This document shows positions 36,070 through 46,481 of a stretch of DNA of 64,000 nucleotides, in pieces. Source of the DNA: JBCDGZ01 sp038750655 (lineage in GTDB: Bacteria > Bacteroidota > Bacteroidia > Chitinophagales > Saprospiraceae); assembly GCA_038750655.1 (NCBI GenBank), contig JBCDGZ010000006.1, positions 25,005 to 89,004 of the forward strand, given 5' to 3'. Under the pieces are notes generated by a model. It did no database searches, was not told the origin of the DNA, and saw nothing but the letters and a program-made list of their open reading frames with translations. Numbering within the stretch: position 1 is the first letter of the stretch; each line of letters opens with the position of its first letter. The position numbers were made by a program, and so were the translations under genes.

Positions 36070-36660
36070 ATGATCGCCTACGTTAAAGGTGCCATCACGC
36101 ACAAAAGTCCGACTTATATCATCGTAGAGGCAGGAGGTATCGGTTACCACATCAATGTCAGCCTGAATACCTATGCGCAAATTGAAAAACTAGAGCATAT
36201 CAAAATTCTCACCTATCTGCATATCAAAGAAGATAGCCATACGCTTTTTGGTTTTGCAGAGGCTTCCGAACGCTCCCTTTTCATATTATTGCTCTCCGTT
36301 TCGGGGATTGGCCCTAATACGGCCCGGATATTGTTGTCGACTATGAATCCAGAGGAGGTGCGCAGTGCCATCGTAGGGGAAGATGTACCCGCCTTTAAAA
36401 AAGTTAAAGGAGTGGGACCTAAAACCGCCAAACGCATCATCCTGGACCTAAAGGACAAAATTTTGAAAGATTCGGGGGATGTACCGTTATCTATCCGTCC
36501 AGTAGACAATACTTTAAGAGATGAGGCGTTATCAGCTTTAGTAGGATTGGGCTTTGCAAAAATTCCGGCCCAGAAAGTGCTCAACAAGATTTTGAAAGAA
36601 CAAGTGGGTATTGGTTCCGTAGAAGAGTTGATCAAGCTAGCCTTAAGGCAACTTTCTTAG
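36070..36660 (+). CDS. ruvA: Holliday junction branch migration protein RuvA
   Basis: A 196-residue protein of normal RuvA length. MIAYVKGAITHKSPTYIIVE is the N-terminal OB-fold; the two helix-hairpin-helix motifs are SVSGIGPNTARILLS and KGVGPKTAKRIILDLKDK; the C-terminal domain III (EALSALVGLGFAK) contacts RuvB. RuvA binds four-way junctions and recruits the RuvB motor. The frame extends upstream to 36007 but the -7 box at 36039-36046 and homology fix the start at ATG 36070. The gene is followed by sprA, as in other Bacteroidota, probably a conserved neighbour relation rather than shared function. Confidence 0.97.
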   Translation: MIAYVKGAITHKSPTYIIVEAGGIGYHINVSLNTYAQIEKLEHIKILTYLHIKEDSHTLFGFAEASERSLFILLLSVSGIGPNTARILLSTMNPEEVRSAIVGEDVPAFKKVKGVGPKTAKRIILDLKDKILKDSGDVPLSIRPVDNTLRDEALSALVGLGFAKIPAQKVLNKILKEQVGIGSVEELIKLALRQLS

Positions 36661-36962
36661 GTTACTGCTTCTCTGCCAGCCTTTTAGGTATGCAACTTCC
36701 AGAACATAATCATGGCTTTTTCGTAAAGGAAGAATGTTTTTTCACTTTTGAATACTACATTTGACCCTTTATAGATGACCTTTGTCAGAAGTATAATTTT
36801 TGGTAAAAGTTAAAATCACAATGCTTGCGCAAGAGAGATTGAAATCTGGCGTTATTAAAACACAAATTCAATTAACCCTTTGATTCGATTGTACTACACA
36901 CTGCTGTCCGTTTTGACACGCACTAACAAGAGAACCGACCAAAGGCATCCCATGTAAGAATT
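36661..36962 (+). promoter_or_regulatory. sprA upstream region with a consensus -7 box at 36756-36763
   Basis: This 302-bp gap has no convincing gene; the best small frame is 24 codons. TACATTTG at 36756-36763 is an exact TAnnTTTG and would give a ~195-nt leader for sprA. No strong terminator for ruvA is visible, so readthrough into sprA is possible. Confidence 0.45.
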
Positions 36963-39900
36963 ATGAAAATTATAAATTCTTTACTCAGTTTATTGTTTGT
37001 AATCGGCGCAGTGAGTTTCGCTTCTGCAACGCTAGACAATGGAGGGACAAGCCTTGCCGACCCCTATGTTTCCGACTATGTGGTCGCACAAGACACCGTA
37101 CCCCTTAATGAACGGTTTGGAGATTATCTCAATAACCCCTCCAACAACCCCTTCGACCTCAACGATCCCTCAATCATCGAAAAAGAGATTGAGTACGATC
37201 CGGTCACCGGTAATTATATCATCAAAGAGAAAATAGGAGAGGACTACTACCGGATGCCTACTTATATGACCTTTGAGGAATACCTCGATTATCGAGCAAA
37301 GGAACAGGAACAACAGTACTTTGATAAGCTCTCGGGGGTGAGTACGGCCAACAAGGGTTCCGCTAGCGGAGAGGAAGATCCGATTGCCAAGTTTGAAGAT
37401 GATATTAAAAACACCCTAATCGATCGCCTTTTTGGAGGTTCGGACGTGGAAATCCGACCTCAGGGTAATATCGAATTGACCTTCGGGGCCGACTTTCAAC
37501 GGATTCAGAATCCCGTCTTAACCATTCGACAGCAACGGCAGGGAGGGTTTGACTTCGATATGAACATTCAGATGAACGTTACGGGTAAGATTGGGGAAAA
37601 ACTGAATCTTTCTACCAACTATAATACCCAAGCGACCTTCGACTTCGAAAATCGAATGAAGCTGCAATACGATAGTGATGCTTTTAGCGAGGACGAAATT
37701 ATTAAGAATATCGATGTGGGAAACATCAGCTTCCCGCTTAAAAATAGCCTGATTGAGGGGAGTTCGAACCTCTTTGGGGTACGCATTGACTCGAAATGGG
37801 GCCGATTGAGCTTATCGACGGTGGCCTCGCAGCAGAAATCTCGCCGCGAGCGGCTGGAATTGCAGGGAGGGAGTCAACTCCAAGAATTTGAGGTACGTGC
37901 TGATCAATACGATGAAAACCGCCACTTCTTCCTTTCTCACTTCAATCGCGACAACTTCAAAGAGGGGCTAAGTAACCTGCCCCAGATCAATAGCTTATTT
38001 AAAATCAACCCGCAAGAAATTCAGGTTTGGATCACCAACGACCGGAATGCGACGGAGGGGGTTAGAGAAATCGTGGCGATTGCTGACCTTGGAGAGCCGA
38101 ATGCGGAGAAAATGACCAGTACTAATCCTGATCTGCAGCCACCGATGGTGCCTCGATTCAGAGATATTCGAGGGCAGCAAGGCCTGCCAGATAACCGTGC
38201 CAACCCGATCTTTGAGAATCTTATTGCTAATGAAAATTCTCGGGGCATCGAATCCGCAGTAGCTACCCTCATCGGCCCAAGCTTCTCCCTGGAACAAGCC
38301 AAAGACTTTGAAAAGGTAACCGCTCGTCTGCTGTCACCTTCTGAATATACCTACCACCCCGAACTGGGTTTCATCTCAATGAATACTCCTGTACAGCCCG
38401 ATCAGGTATTGGCGGTCTCCTACCAATACGATTACAATGGTCAGGTCTTTAAAGTCGGGGAATTTGGTAATGATAATTATGACAGTACTGGGGTGCTTTT
38501 TGTCAAAATGTTGAAAAGTACCATTCAGCGTATCGACCTACCGACTTGGGATTTGATGATGAAAAACGTCTATTCCATCGGTGCCTATCAAGTCGATCAG
38601 AATGACTTCCGCCTGGATATTTACTACGAAGACCCTCGCGAGGGCGAGATTCGCTTCCTGCCGGAGTCAAGTCTAGAAGGCGATCCGCTTCTTCAAGTCT
38701 TTAACCTTGACCGACTCAACGTGCAGGGGGACCCCTGCCCCGATGGTATTTTCGATTTTGTGCCGGGGGTCACCATACAACCCCGAAACGGCCGAATCAT
38801 GTTCCCTGTCCTGGAGCCCTTCGGCGATGACCTTAGAGAGGCTTTCAGTGAACCAGGAGATTCCATTTTCATTCCCAAATACGAATATTTCCACCTCTAT
38901 GATTCTACCGTTACTCGTGCTCGAGAGCACCAGAACCTAAATCGATTCATCATCAAAGGGACTTATAAGTCCAGCGGTGGTGGCGGTGGTGGGAACGAAA
39001 TCTCGCTAGGGGCCTTCAACCTTCCGCGAGGCTCCGTCCGGGTGACTGCCGGTGGACAAACCCTGCAAGAGGGAGCTGATTACGAGGTCGATTACAGTAC
39101 AGGGCGGGTAACCATTTTCAACGAAGCGTACATCAATTCCGATATTCCGGTCAACGTCTCCTTCGAAGACAATACCCTCTTTGGCTTCCAAACCCGAACC
39201 CTACTGGGAACCCGAGCTGACTATGAGGTCAGTAAGAACTTCAATATTGGAGCAACCTGGATGCACCTCTTCGAACGGCCCTTTACCCAAAAAGTAAACA
39301 TCGGTGACGATCCGATTAACAATAGCGTTTATGGTTTGGATGTCAACTTTAGTAAGGATGCTCCCTGGCTGACCAAAGCCGTAGACCGTATTCCATTCAT
39401 TGATACTAAAGAGCCCTCTACCATCAGCTTCCAGGCTGAAGCTGCGATGTTGCGCCCCGGCCACGCCCGAGCGATCAACCAAGACCTGGATGAAGATGGC
39501 AACGATGAGCGAGGCGGTGTCGTCTACATCGATGACTTTGAAGGGGCGACCAGTAGCATTGACCTGCGGACGCCCACCAACCGCTGGGTAATGGCCAGTG
39601 TGCCTCAGGATACTTCCTTATTCCCAGAATCCAGGTTTATCGATACCACCCTCTCTGGGGTGAACCGGGCGAAACTCAACTGGTATCGTATTGACCTCAG
39701 TGTCGCCAATAACCAATCTGATCCGTATCAGGCCGCTATTCGTCAAACGGAGGTATTTCCCAACACCTCCATCCAACCGGGGCAAAATAATACCATTCAA
39801 ACACTCGATTTAACCTACTATCCGGATGAAAGAGGACCTTACAACTTCGATCTTCCGTCGGCGCTAGGCGGAACCGACTTTTCTGATGGTATTGATGCTG

Positions 39901-42900
39901 GGGGACGATTGGTCAATCCACAGTCTCGCTGGGGAGGAATCATGCGGGCCTTGAATACCAATGATTTCCAGGCGGCCAATATCGAGTATGTTGAATTCTG
40001 GCTGCTTGATCCCTTTATTAATGGGCGCAACGACGGAGATTTATACATTAACCTGGGCAACATCTCCGAGGATATTCTCCGGGATTCTCGAAAGTTTTAT
40101 GAAAATGGACTGCCGACTTCCACCCGAGATGCACAGACCGATGTGACTCGATGGGGGCGGATACCAATCGCACAGGCCATTGTAAATGCTTTTGACAACT
40201 CTGGAGATGCTGATCGAATGATGCAGGATGTGGGATTAGATGGTTTTGATAATGATGGAGAGCGGGTACAATTTGGAGATATTCTACAATTGTATCAGGC
40301 GAATATGAACACCAATGCTTTCAACGATATCAACGCCGACCCTTCCAGCGATGATTTTGTTTTCTTCCGTGATCCTTCCTTAGAAAACGAAGATGTCTTC
40401 GGAAAATATAGAAAATTCAACAACCCGGAAGGGAATTCACAAACCCCTGGAGCGACGGGACAGCTGCAGTCGGGGACCAATATTCCAGATACGGAAGATA
40501 TTAACCGCGATAATACCTTGAACGAAACGGAGGCTTACTTCCAATACCATATTCCGCTACGTGGAAATGCAACAGGTGGTTTTTTAGATTTTAGAAATAC
40601 CCCCTTCGTAACGGATTCAATTCGGGGACCCGATGAGCGCATCTGGTACCGTTTCCAGGTTCCGGTGGCTCAATTTACGGATCAGATTGGAGGAATCCAG
40701 GATTTCCGGTCTATTCGCTTCATGCGGATGTTCGTTAGAGGCTTTCAGCAGCGGACGACGCTGCGCTTCGCGCGCCTCGAACTGGCCAGAAACCAATGGC
40801 GCCGCTACCAGCTGCAGCTGGATTCGGCGAACTGTGTGGACGTTGCTCCCGGCCAGCCTACCAATACGCTTTTTGATGTCGATGCGGTCAATGTTGAAGA
40901 AAACAGTAATCGTACGCCCTTCAACTACGTGCTGCCTCCGGGGATTCGTCGGGAACAGGCTAACAATACGGCCTTCCCTGACCTTTTGCAGAACGAACAG
41001 TCCCTGGCAATAGAAGTTTGTAATCTATGTGAACAGTTTGGTAATCGACGGGGAGGAACCCGAGGGGTTTACAAGACCGTCAATATGGATATGCGATTGT
41101 ATAAACGGCTACAGATGTTTGTCCACGGGGAACCGCTGCGTGGAACGAATAACGTAAGCGACCTGCAATCAGGGGACCTCGGGGTATTTGTACGACTGGG
41201 GAGTGATTTCCAAACCAACTATTATGAGTACGAAATACCATTAGTCCTGTCGGACTCCTCGGTCAGTCCACTAGACCCTGAATATGTACGGACCGTCTGG
41301 CCAATAGCGAATGACTTTGATATTGTTTTGGATGATCTGAAAGAAATCAAACTCCAACGAAACGATTCGGGGACACCGTTCGACGAGGTCTACGAGGCCG
41401 ATGATCCCAATGATCCTACGGGGCAGCGAAAGATTCGAATTCGCGGTAACCCGCACCTTGGCCCGCTCAAGAGCATTATGATTGGGGTGGTCAACCGAGA
41501 TGATGAGCCTCACTGTGCAGAAATCTGGGTCAACGAAATGCGACTGACCGGCCTCGACGAGCGAGGGGGCATCGCCGCCACCGGCCGACTTGACCTCAAA
41601 CTGGCCGACTTCGGTACCTTCACCACCGCCGTCGAATATCGGGGGATCGGCTACGGGGGGATTGAGGAACGATTGGTGCAGCGGAGTCGGGAAGAGACCA
41701 TTCAGCTGGACGCTTCCTCTTCTCTAGAATTGGGTAAGTTCCTTCCGGAAAATTCCGGTGTAAAAATACCCATGTACCTCCAATATTCGAAGACGATTCG
41801 AAACCCGGAATTTGACCCCTACGATAAAGATATTACTCTACAACGCAAGATCGATAGGGCCGATAATGCGGCCGATAAGGACTCAATTAAGCAACAGGCA
41901 CAGCATGTCACGGAGCTTAAGAGTGTCAACTTTACCAATGTCCGTAAGGAGCGAACCAATACGGACAAAAAACCGATGCCCTGGAATATCGAAAACTTCA
42001 GCGCCTCCTACTCGTTCACCGAAACGGATCGGCGAGACCCCTTTATTTCCAGTGACAACATCAAAGTACACAATGGGTCGCTAGACTACAGTTATAATCG
42101 GGGCGGCAGCTTTATCACGCCCTTTAAGAAATTGATTAAGAAGGATAAATATTTCAAACTGATTACTGACTTTGGATTTAATCCATTGCCCAACTCCTTT
42201 GCGTTCAGCACCAGTATGAATCGGGAGTATCAGGTCACCAAATACCGCTTCACGGATTTGGCACCGCAGTTCAGTACCTTCTATAATAAACAGTTTACCT
42301 GGGACCGTACCTACGATTTGAAGTGGGATTTGACGAAGAACTTGAAGATGAATTTCAGTGCTTTCAATACTGCGGTCATCGATGAATTGAAGGAGTTGGA
42401 TGAAAATGGAGATCCTCGTTCGCAGGCCGAGTTACGCGAGTTCATCTGGGAGGGTATCCGGGACTTTGGGCGTACCAAGTTGTACCGCCATAATGTGAAT
42501 GTCAGCTATAATGTGCCGTTCAAGAACATTCCATTTATGGACTGGATACAGGTGCGGGCGCAGTATGGCGGAGACTATTCCTGGACGGCGGCGGCGCTGA
42601 ATGTCGATTCGCTGGGGAATGTCATCCAGAATAGCCAGACCCGTCAGATCAATGGGGATTTGAACTTTGAAAATCTTTACCGTAAATCGAAGTACCTCGA
42701 TAAGATTAGCCGGGGTAAGAAGAAGAAAGGCCGAGGCAACAACCGAGGCAACCGCAACCGAGGACGTAATGCCAAGGGAAGCAGTGATAGCAGTAAGACT
42801 GGCGGTGGTGATGGCGGCGGTGGTAAAGGAGGCAGTAGCGACGATGGGAAGACGCCGAGCAGGCCCATGCTAGATAAGGGCAAATCTAATGTCGAAGGCG

Positions 42901-44486
42901 GTAGTAGCGATGGGAAGAGCAGCATCGCGAGCGCAGACGGCGCGGGGGGTAAGAAGAAAGGGAAGGGCCGCCGAGGAGGCAGTAAAAAGGATAAAAAGAA
43001 GAAAAAAGATCGGGAGCCATCCGTGGCAGAACGCATTCTCATTCGACCCTTGCTGCTACTACGCAAAGCTCGACTGACTTATTCTGAGAACTATGCGACG
43101 GTCGTTCCGGGCTATATGCCACAGACCAGCTACTTTGGATCTACGGACAAGTTTACTGCGCCGGGGCTGGACTTCGTTGCCGGTCTTCAGCCGAATATTC
43201 AGGGCCGAGATGGTCAGAATGACTGGTTGGATGCTGCTGAACAAAAGGGCTGGATTTCGACCAGTGTATTTCTTAATCAGCAGGTGCTGCAGGACTTCTC
43301 GCAAGATGTTTCTGCGCGGGTGACGCTGGAGCCTTTCAAGGATTTCCGGATTGAGCTGAGTGCGGACCGGAGGAAGTCGGAGAATACCTCGGTGTATTTC
43401 CGGGATACCGTTCTGGATGCTACTACTGATCTGGTGCATTCTATTCCTAGAGAGGTAGGGTCTTATTCGATCTCCTACTTTGCTATGAGGACCTTGTTTA
43501 ATGATGATATTGTTGGTCTGTTCAATGAGTTCGAAGATAACCGTAATATCATCTCTAACCGCTTGGGCGCTGCGGGTAGTTCACACGATAAAGATGACGG
43601 CTTTGCCGAAGGTTACGGCCGCGTGCAACAGGATGTATTGCTTCCAGCCTTCATCGCGGCCTATTCTGGGCAGGACGCGGCGACGATGGAGTTGGACAAC
43701 AACAACAATTACCTAAATGTGCTGCTGCGAACCTTACCCAAGGTTAACTGGCAGCTGACCTATGATGGCTTGGCGAAGTTACCCTGGTTCAAGGAATACT
43801 TCCAGAGCTTTAGTTTGTCGCACGGTTATCGATCTAATTTGACCATTAATTCCTTCAATACTGAACAATTCTTTGATGAATCTAATCCAACATTAGTAGA
43901 CAATAATCAGAACTTCTATTCTCGTTTTGAGATTCCGAATGTAGTTATCAATGAGCAGTTTGCGCCGCTCTTGGGGGTTGATATGAAGTTAAAAAATGAG
44001 CTGAGCCTGCGGGCAGATTTCAGCAGGTCGCGCAACCTTTCAATGAGCTTTATGGATTACCGTTTGGCGGAGTCCAAATCGACGGAATACCTGGTCAGTA
44101 TAGGGTACACGATGAAGAATGTGGTTTTTGGATTCCTGAACAAGGGCGCCAAGAAGAGTCCTCGGAGTAGCAAGAGTAAGAAAAATGATCCTAAAAGTGG
44201 TAGTAGTAGGAAGAAGAAAGATGAGGGTGGGGATTTGACCTTCGACTTTGAATTTTCTTTCAACGATAATGTGACGATCAATCATACGCTTGACGAGGCG
44301 GGATCGGGGCAGGCCACCAGAGGGAGCCGTGATATTACGATTTCACCTTCTGTGGATTACGATGTGAATAAGCGCCTGAATATTCGCCTCTTCTTTGACC
44401 GACGACAAACGAATCCGAAGAATTCGCAATCCTTCCCGATCACCAATACTCAGGGTGGGGTTACGGTAACTTTCTCGTTGAACTAA
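36963..44486 (+). CDS. sprA: T9SS outer-membrane translocon SprA (Sov)
   Basis: A 2507-residue outer-membrane protein with signal peptide MKIINSLLSLLFVIGAVSFA. SprA forms the very large beta barrel through which T9SS cargo crosses the outer membrane and is required for gliding. Family blocks include IRPQGNIELTFGADFQRIQN near residue 160, GGVVYIDDFEGATSSIDLR near 855 and WVNEMRLTGLDERGG near 1525, and the chain ends in a beta strand (GGVTVTFSLN). Two basic, low-complexity insertions are notable: residues ~1913-2020, made mostly of Lys, Gly, Arg, Ser and Asn, and a shorter one near 2394-2421. They look like surface or periplasmic loops. The ruvA-sprA order supports the assignment. A strong terminator follows. 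Confidence 0.96.
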   Translation: MKIINSLLSLLFVIGAVSFASATLDNGGTSLADPYVSDYVVAQDTVPLNERFGDYLNNPSNNPFDLNDPSIIEKEIEYDPVTGNYIIKEKIGEDYYRMPTYMTFEEYLDYRAKEQEQQYFDKLSGVSTANKGSASGEEDPIAKFEDDIKNTLIDRLFGGSDVEIRPQGNIELTFGADFQRIQNPVLTIRQQRQGGFDFDMNIQMNVTGKIGEKLNLSTNYNTQATFDFENRMKLQYDSDAFSEDEIIKNIDVGNISFPLKNSLIEGSSNLFGVRIDSKWGRLSLSTVASQQKSRRERLELQGGSQLQEFEVRADQYDENRHFFLSHFNRDNFKEGLSNLPQINSLFKINPQEIQVWITNDRNATEGVREIVAIADLGEPNAEKMTSTNPDLQPPMVPRFRDIRGQQGLPDNRANPIFENLIANENSRGIESAVATLIGPSFSLEQAKDFEKVTARLLSPSEYTYHPELGFISMNTPVQPDQVLAVSYQYDYNGQVFKVGEFGNDNYDSTGVLFVKMLKSTIQRIDLPTWDLMMKNVYSIGAYQVDQNDFRLDIYYEDPREGEIRFLPESSLEGDPLLQVFNLDRLNVQGDPCPDGIFDFVPGVTIQPRNGRIMFPVLEPFGDDLREAFSEPGDSIFIPKYEYFHLYDSTVTRAREHQNLNRFIIKGTYKSSGGGGGGNEISLGAFNLPRGSVRVTAGGQTLQEGADYEVDYSTGRVTIFNEAYINSDIPVNVSFEDNTLFGFQTRTLLGTRADYEVSKNFNIGATWMHLFERPFTQKVNIGDDPINNSVYGLDVNFSKDAPWLTKAVDRIPFIDTKEPSTISFQAEAAMLRPGHARAINQDLDEDGNDERGGVVYIDDFEGATSSIDLRTPTNRWVMASVPQDTSLFPESRFIDTTLSGVNRAKLNWYRIDLSVANNQSDPYQAAIRQTEVFPNTSIQPGQNNTIQTLDLTYYPDERGPYNFDLPSALGGTDFSDGIDAGGRLVNPQSRWGGIMRALNTNDFQAANIEYVEFWLLDPFINGRNDGDLYINLGNISEDILRDSRKFYENGLPTSTRDAQTDVTRWGRIPIAQAIVNAFDNSGDADRMMQDVGLDGFDNDGERVQFGDILQLYQANMNTNAFNDINADPSSDDFVFFRDPSLENEDVFGKYRKFNNPEGNSQTPGATGQLQSGTNIPDTEDINRDNTLNETEAYFQYHIPLRGNATGGFLDFRNTPFVTDSIRGPDERIWYRFQVPVAQFTDQIGGIQDFRSIRFMRMFVRGFQQRTTLRFARLELARNQWRRYQLQLDSANCVDVAPGQPTNTLFDVDAVNVEENSNRTPFNYVLPPGIRREQANNTAFPDLLQNEQSLAIEVCNLCEQFGNRRGGTRGVYKTVNMDMRLYKRLQMFVHGEPLRGTNNVSDLQSGDLGVFVRLGSDFQTNYYEYEIPLVLSDSSVSPLDPEYVRTVWPIANDFDIVLDDLKEIKLQRNDSGTPFDEVYEADDPNDPTGQRKIRIRGNPHLGPLKSIMIGVVNRDDEPHCAEIWVNEMRLTGLDERGGIAATGRLDLKLADFGTFTTAVEYRGIGYGGIEERLVQRSREETIQLDASSSLELGKFLPENSGVKIPMYLQYSKTIRNPEFDPYDKDITLQRKIDRADNAADKDSIKQQAQHVTELKSVNFTNVRKERTNTDKKPMPWNIENFSASYSFTETDRRDPFISSDNIKVHNGSLDYSYNRGGSFITPFKKLIKKDKYFKLITDFGFNPLPNSFAFSTSMNREYQVTKYRFTDLAPQFSTFYNKQFTWDRTYDLKWDLTKNLKMNFSAFNTAVIDELKELDENGDPRSQAELREFIWEGIRDFGRTKLYRHNVNVSYNVPFKNIPFMDWIQVRAQYGGDYSWTAAALNVDSLGNVIQNSQTRQINGDLNFENLYRKSKYLDKISRGKKKKGRGNNRGNRNRGRNAKGSSDSSKTGGGDGGGGKGGSSDDGKTPSRPMLDKGKSNVEGGSSDGKSSIASADGAGGKKKGKGRRGGSKKDKKKKKDREPSVAERILIRPLLLLRKARLTYSENYATVVPGYMPQTSYFGSTDKFTAPGLDFVAGLQPNIQGRDGQNDWLDAAEQKGWISTSVFLNQQVLQDFSQDVSARVTLEPFKDFRIELSADRRKSENTSVYFRDTVLDATTDLVHSIPREVGSYSISYFAMRTLFNDDIVGLFNEFEDNRNIISNRLGAAGSSHDKDDGFAEGYGRVQQDVLLPAFIAAYSGQDAATMELDNNNNYLNVLLRTLPKVNWQLTYDGLAKLPWFKEYFQSFSLSHGYRSNLTINSFNTEQFFDESNPTLVDNNQNFYSRFEIPNVVINEQFAPLLGVDMKLKNELSLRADFSRSRNLSMSFMDYRLAESKSTEYLVSIGYTMKNVVFGFLNKGAKKSPRSSKSKKNDPKSGSSRKKKDEGGDLTFDFEFSFNDNVTINHTLDEAGSGQATRGSRDITISPSVDYDVNKRLNIRLFFDRRQTNPKNSQSFPITNTQGGVTVTFSLN

Positions 44487-44514
44487 GGCAAGACGTTGAG
44501 CTTTGCTTTCCGAA

Positions 44515-44557
44515 GGCAGCCAGGTCGAATAATCGGTCTGGCTGCTTTCTTCTTTTT
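44515..44557 (+). terminator. Rho-independent terminator of sprA
   Basis: GGCAGCCAGGTCGA (44515-44528) pairs with TCGGTCTGGCTGCT (44533-44546) with G-U pairs around a four-base loop; TTTCTTCTTTTT follows. The remaining gap to 44809 contains no gene but holds the kinase promoter. Confidence 0.85.
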
Positions 44558-44726
44558 AGAATTTTGCAGAACATCTGCGAGGCTTTACCGTTCAAAATAG
44601 GAGGAGATTCAGGCGGTGTAATACCAATGACAGCCAAATAGTTATCCCTAACTTGTGAGGAATGCGAACCGTAGCGTATATTAGTTAAAGGTCTGTTAAA
44701 GTGCGGAATGGCATTTTGTGAATGTA

Positions 44727-44734
44727 TAATTTTG
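44727..44734 (+). promoter_or_regulatory. Consensus -7 box for the two-component genes
   Basis: TAATTTTG is an exact TAnnTTTG. It would start transcription near 44740 and leave a ~70-nt leader before ATG 44810. No -33 TTG is seen at the usual distance. Confidence 0.5.
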
Positions 44735-44809
44735 TATTAATCTAGTTGGGGCATCGTTTCTTCACCAGATCGTTAGCTTTCTCAAATCGTATTTTCTAAA
44801 AGCTGCTCA

Positions 44810-46366
44810 ATGAATAAAAAGGCCATCTGGATAATAATCGGGTTGATGAGCGCCGCGCTGATCGGCATTATCTTGCTACAGATGTACTGGATTCGACAGG
44901 CGACAGAGCGCAACGAAGCGCAGTTTGATACCAAGGTTTTCTTGGCGATGAACAAGGTCTCGGAGCGGATACAGAATGCCGAGGATATTCAGCACAACAT
45001 AGAGGCTTATCGCTACATCAATAGCCAAACTTCTACTTCGTTGATCAAGCAGGAGATGTACCAATACTCGCTAAATTCTGATCGTGATAATTTTGTGCTA
45101 GATATTGCCTTGGGGCAGTACGCAATGGATGACAGCCTCTTTAAGGCAAATTTATTGGGGCACTACCAAGACGAGAACCATTGTAACTGTGCCCAATGTC
45201 GCCGAGAGCGTTTCGAGCGCTATGAATTGAGGGAAGAGTTTAAGGAGAAACAACTATTCAACAAACTTTTCAACCCTAAGCCGATTGACCAGCGAATGGA
45301 CCTTCGGTTTTTGGATGTCGAGCTGGAGCAGGAGTTGCAAAATCACGGCATTGAAATGCCATACAACTACGGGGTGTTTTCTAACAACGATGATTCCTTC
45401 GTTATTCGAGACGGGCACTTTGTCGTGCAGGACAACAGCCCGCTGATGGTGCCCGCCGGAACGCGCAATTTGTACAATTCGAAGTATCGGGTTAATCTCT
45501 TTCCCAGAGATGTTCACTCCCCTGGGCTCCTGATGATTCACTTTCCGACTAAGGCCAGTTTTGTTTGGGGCTCCGTTTGGAAAATTTTACTGGGTTCTAT
45601 CCTGTTCACCGGTATTATTCTTTTCTGTTTTACCTATACCATTCAGGTTATTTTTAGACAAAAGAAACTCTCCGAGATGAAGACGGACTTCATCAATAAT
45701 ATGACCCATGAGTTTAAGACGCCGATCGCTACCATTTCCTTGGCGACGGATTCTATTTGTAATCCGATGATTTTGAGTAATGCCAACAAGGTAGAACGCT
45801 TTGCCGACATTATCCGACAAGAGAACAAGCGGATGAACAGCCAGGTGGAAAAGGTCTTGCAAATGGCGCAGATTGATAAGCGCGATTTCCAGTTGAAGGT
45901 AACTGATATTAATATCCATGATGTCATCCGTCAAGCAGTGCAGAATGCCAGCTTGCAGGTAGAAAAAAAGGACGGAACGGTCAGTGCGGAGCTGGAGGCA
46001 GAGCATCCAACAATAGAAGGCGATTTGACGCACGTTTCCAATATTATTCACAATTTATTGGATAATGCCAACAAGTATTCGCCCGAATCTCCCGAGATTT
46101 CCGTTCATACACGCAATGTTCCTAGCGGTGTTGAAGTTATTGTAAAGGACAAGGGAATTGGTATGGGTAAGGAAGCCAAGAAACATATCTTCGATAAATT
46201 CTATAGGGTCCATACTGGAGATATTCACAATGTGAAAGGCTTTGGACTTGGATTGAGCTATGTGAAAGCGATGATGACTGCTCACAAAGGACAAATCGAT
46301 GTGAAAAGCGAGTTAGGTAAGGGTAGTAGCTTCATCCTGATTTTTCCTCGTTATATTGCTGAATAA
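44810..46366 (+). CDS. Membrane sensor histidine kinase, RprX-like, with Cys cluster in the sensor domain
   Basis: A 518-residue kinase. TM1 is residues ~6-25 and TM2 ~255-280; between them lies a ~230-residue periplasmic domain, with no HAMP domain visible after TM2. HisKA carries MTHEFKTPIA with phospho-acceptor H300. The HATPase domain has the N box NLLDNANKYS, G1 DKGIGMG and G2 GFGLGLSY. It phosphorylates the response regulator encoded 115 bp downstream. The sensor domain contains HCNCAQC (C125, C127, C130), which could bind metal or sense redox state; other features of the domain are charged helices. RprX of Bacteroides is the closest named relative I can recall, but orthology is not shown, so no symbol is given. 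Confidence 0.93.
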   Translation: MNKKAIWIIIGLMSAALIGIILLQMYWIRQATERNEAQFDTKVFLAMNKVSERIQNAEDIQHNIEAYRYINSQTSTSLIKQEMYQYSLNSDRDNFVLDIALGQYAMDDSLFKANLLGHYQDENHCNCAQCRRERFERYELREEFKEKQLFNKLFNPKPIDQRMDLRFLDVELEQELQNHGIEMPYNYGVFSNNDDSFVIRDGHFVVQDNSPLMVPAGTRNLYNSKYRVNLFPRDVHSPGLLMIHFPTKASFVWGSVWKILLGSILFTGIILFCFTYTIQVIFRQKKLSEMKTDFINNMTHEFKTPIATISLATDSICNPMILSNANKVERFADIIRQENKRMNSQVEKVLQMAQIDKRDFQLKVTDINIHDVIRQAVQNASLQVEKKDGTVSAELEAEHPTIEGDLTHVSNIIHNLLDNANKYSPESPEISVHTRNVPSGVEVIVKDKGIGMGKEAKKHIFDKFYRVHTGDIHNVKGFGLGLSYVKAMMTAHKGQIDVKSELGKGSSFILIFPRYIAE

Positions 46367-46481
46367 ATAAGCATTAAGGATATTATCATTGAAACCATCT
46401 GACTTCGAATGAAGTAATTATAACGAAAAACAATGGCTACAGGCCGTTTACAGTGCTTGAGTTCATACAAAACAAAATACA

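Noticed and set aside
36001..36180. 60-codon N-terminal extension of purD
   Set aside because: It overlaps ruvA and the two promoter boxes and has no similarity to PurD, which starts at MKINLLLLGGGG.
36691..36765. 24-codon open frame in the sprA upstream region
   Set aside because: It overlaps the -7 box and is too short and composition-biased to support.
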